A stretch of 16,821 nt of DNA, taken from JARRNJ01 sp037385045 (GTDB taxonomy: Bacteria; Pseudomonadota; Gammaproteobacteria; JASBUN01). The notes beneath the pieces were generated by a model. It did not search any database and had not been told where the DNA came from. It saw nothing but the letters and a program-made list of their open reading frames with translations. The position numbers and the translations under genes are program-made. The stretch spans positions 1 to 16,821 of the forward strand of contig JARRNJ010000056.1 of the NCBI GenBank assembly GCA_037385045.1, in the 5' to 3' direction. How positions within the stretch are numbered: the first letter of the stretch is position 1; every line of letters starts with the position of its first letter. This document shows positions 15,109-16,821 of the stretch, piece after piece.

Positions 15109-16627
15109 GGCTGAAGGAGACCTTGTCCCAGGATGCGATCGGCTCGCTGTAGTCGGGATAGGCGATCTCGAAATCGCCGTTACAGAAAGGCGAACGTCGT
15201 TTCACCCGTTCCGCGGGCAGGAACCAGTAAAGGCCGTCGCCGATCAGGTAGACGCCGATGGCGATGAGCAAGAGTTCAAACGCGGTCCAGAGCAAATCCG
15301 CGCCGCCGAAATACACCAACAGGGCCCCGCCCACTGACATGATGCTGAAGCCGGTGCGGATGAAGGCCATGCCCGTGCGCGAGCGGGCCATCACGGTGCG
15401 CAGCCGCGACATTCCGTTGCGCTTGTCGGCCAGCGCGGTGCGCTCCAACGCCAGGCCCGTGGTCGCCCATACGCCGGGCTCCGCCTGGGGGGAGGCGGCT
15501 TCGGCCGCCTGGTCCTGCTTGAGGGCGGTGTACAGACACAACGAAGGAAAGATGCGATCCCACGGGCCCTTCTTGCCGGTCGCTTTGTTGATGGCCTCAC
15601 GGCCGGCATTGGCCGCTTTCCTGCCCGGCAGGTACCAGTAAAAGCCTTCGAGCAGCATGACCACGCCGATGGCGATCAACGCCCAGTCGAATGGTGACCA
15701 CGGGCCGGTGTGGAACTTGCGGATGAAGCCGATGCCGATGCCGCCGAAGGCGATGCCGGTACGAGCGAATGCGAGCCCGGTACGTGCCTTGGCCATCATG
15801 GTCCGCAGATAGGCCATCACCGTCCGCTCCTCGGCCAGATCGGTCCGATCGTTGGCCAGAAAACGCCGCCTTTCCACCGGTGAGAGCGCATCCCAATGCT
15901 GCCTCAGCGCCGCGGCGCTTTCCACGACCGGACTTCTGGCGAAGTTCATCGCGCCGCCGGGATCGGAGACCTCCAGGACGGAAAATTCCTCCGGCACGTC
16001 GTAAGGGGGGTACGGCTTGATATCCTTGTGTTCGCGCCGCGCCGGCAGGTACCAGAACAGGCCGTCAACGGTGGCGGCGATGCCAAAGGCCAGCAGCGGG
16101 ATCTCCATCACCAGCAAATCGCCGCCACCGAACAGCCGCAGAAACGCCACGGCGATACCGACGCAGGCGAGCCCTGTGCGGGTGAGCGCAAGCCCGGTCC
16201 GGCTCCTGGCGAATTGGGTCCGCTGGTCCGCGTAGCGGGTGCGGACGGCGGCGAGATAAGTCCTCACCTTGGCCAGCGAGGTGCGGCCGGCCGTGGCGGG
16301 GAAATCCGCGTTCAAGTCCCAACTGTTCTCAAGGAGCCGGATGAGGTCGGGGCGCGTGGCGGTCCGGAAGTCGACCCGGTCAACGCCCAGGGTTTCGCGG
16401 ATGTGCCGGTTCAGTTCGGGATCTTCCGGATCGCATGCGATCACCTCCGCGCGGTTGCCGTCCAGCGACAGCGGCATCCACAGCTCGGACTTCAGCGTGT
16501 CCACGTCCAACCGCAGCAGGAGGATCTGCGGCACCGTCAGGCCCTCGTGATATTCGACCGTCGGGCACCCGTAGCGCTCCGAAAGACGGGCGAGGATTTC
16601 ATGTTTCGGAGCTTCTGACTGGGACAT
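15098..16627 (-). CDS. GspE-N-like plus three tandem DUF202-type membrane modules
   Basis: 509 residues from ATG 16627, chosen because GGAG lies six bases upstream and protein homology begins soon after. The frame is open to a GTG at 16795, but that extra stretch looks non-coding. Residues 10-105 or so resemble the second half of a GspE-N domain (LSERYGCPTVEYHEGLTVPQ, AEVIACDPEDPELNRHI). Three DUF202-like modules follow at about 115-197, 254-337 and 396-474, each with an Arg-Thr helix and two hydrophobic segments, closing with DGLFWYLPAR, EGFYWYLPGR and DGLYWFLPAE. Arginines recur every seven residues: 115-150 (six), 254-289 (six) and 396-424 (five). DUF202 (PF02656) is the membrane domain of the yeast VTC polyphosphate polymerase; most bacterial members are short single-module proteins. 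First gene of a two-gene operon with the 397-residue relative. Function unknown; a membrane channel or scaffold sensing a cytosolic ligand is a hypothesis. Confidence 0.75.
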   Translation of the reverse strand: MSQSEAPKHEILARLSERYGCPTVEYHEGLTVPQILLLRLDVDTLKSELWMPLSLDGNRAEVIACDPEDPELNRHIRETLGVDRVDFRTATRPDLIRLLENSWDLNADFPATAGRTSLAKVRTYLAAVRTRYADQRTQFARSRTGLALTRTGLACVGIAVAFLRLFGGGDLLVMEIPLLAFGIAATVDGLFWYLPARREHKDIKPYPPYDVPEEFSVLEVSDPGGAMNFARSPVVESAAALRQHWDALSPVERRRFLANDRTDLAEERTVMAYLRTMMAKARTGLAFARTGIAFGGIGIGFIRKFHTGPWSPFDWALIAIGVVMLLEGFYWYLPGRKAANAGREAINKATGKKGPWDRIFPSLCLYTALKQDQAAEAASPQAEPGVWATTGLALERTALADKRNGMSRLRTVMARSRTGMAFIRTGFSIMSVGGALLVYFGGADLLWTAFELLLIAIGVYLIGDGLYWFLPAERVKRRSPFCNGDFEIAYPDYSEPIASWDKVSFSHDN

Positions 16628-16821
16628 TGCCTTCTCCGGGCAAGGATCGTTCTGGACAGGCGTTTCCCGAGCGCATTGTGTGTTTTCGCGGGTCATAAAT
16701 CTTACCAGGTAATCCGAATCGCTCGTTTCCATGGGTATGGCGAATCCCGGCCCGGCGCAGCGGAATGTCCCTGGCTCGGGCGTGGCCGTTCGCACGGTGC
16801 CCTGTCCCGCCCGAACGCTCG
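16628..16821. other. Upstream region of the DUF202 operon
   Basis: Contains the GGAG ribosome binding site (16634-16637, - strand) and presumably the promoter. A TAAGAT on the - strand at about 16703-16708 could be a -10 element, but no good -35 is visible. Confidence 0.35.

Noticed and set aside
16628..16795. A longer start (GTG 16795) for the three-module DUF202 protein
   Set aside because: The extra 56 residues show no domain or signal peptide, and the ATG at 16627 has a well-placed GGAG.
1..16821. tRNA, rRNA, CRISPR array or riboswitch
   Set aside because: I saw no cloverleaf-like or rRNA-like segments, no regularly spaced short repeats, and no recognisable riboswitch core in the intergenic regions.

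Overview
The window looks like chromosomal DNA of a proteobacterium, most likely a beta- or gamma-proteobacterium. I infer this from the protein families (a pyruvate dehydrogenase E2, a PEP synthase, an AsmA-like DUF748 protein, a HigB/HigA-type toxin-antitoxin pair) and from a REP/MITE-like repeat of a type common in those groups. I cannot name the genus. There are no rRNA or tRNA genes and no CRISPR array. By eye the base composition is patchy: moderate GC on the left (1-4700), clearly higher GC in ppdK and the DUF202 genes on the right.

Left (1-3642, + strand): the tail of a probable E1-beta gene, then a pyruvate dehydrogenase E2 gene that overlaps a PEP synthase gene by the four bases ATGA. 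The PEP synthase gene is broken: about 55-60 codons of the ATP-binding domain are missing and the two halves are in different frames.

Middle (3643-9655): a mobile-element scar region. An IS91-family left end and frameshifted transposase (3979-4712) abut the 5' part of a decayed, opposite-strand VOC/PhnB-like gene (4713-4907). A large intact DUF748 gene follows (5004-8489, - strand). Then come the C-terminal scrap of an IS3-family transposase and a toxin-antitoxin pair with a perfect operator-like palindrome but no ATG at either homology-predicted start.

Right (9656-13914): an intact pyruvate phosphate dikinase gene on the - strand with a clear terminator and a possible GntR-type operator. 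Upstream of it lies a long gene-free stretch holding a second IS91-family left end with a transposase N-terminal scrap, and an 81-bp inverted repeat. The two IS91 scars lie about 9 kb apart in the same orientation and bracket the DUF748-TA-ppdK block.

Far right (13915-16627, - strand): the most interesting part. Two overlapping genes encode membrane proteins with GspE-N/MshEN-like N-termini followed by tandem DUF202-type modules, three in the first protein and two in the second. In all five modules an arginine, usually in an Arg-Thr pair, recurs exactly every seventh residue. DUF202 is the membrane domain of the yeast VTC polyphosphate polymerase, whose channel uses five such domains. The 3+2 arrangement therefore suggests, as a hypothesis only, a bacterial five-module anion or polyphosphate channel or scaffold with a cytosolic nucleotide-sensing-like domain.
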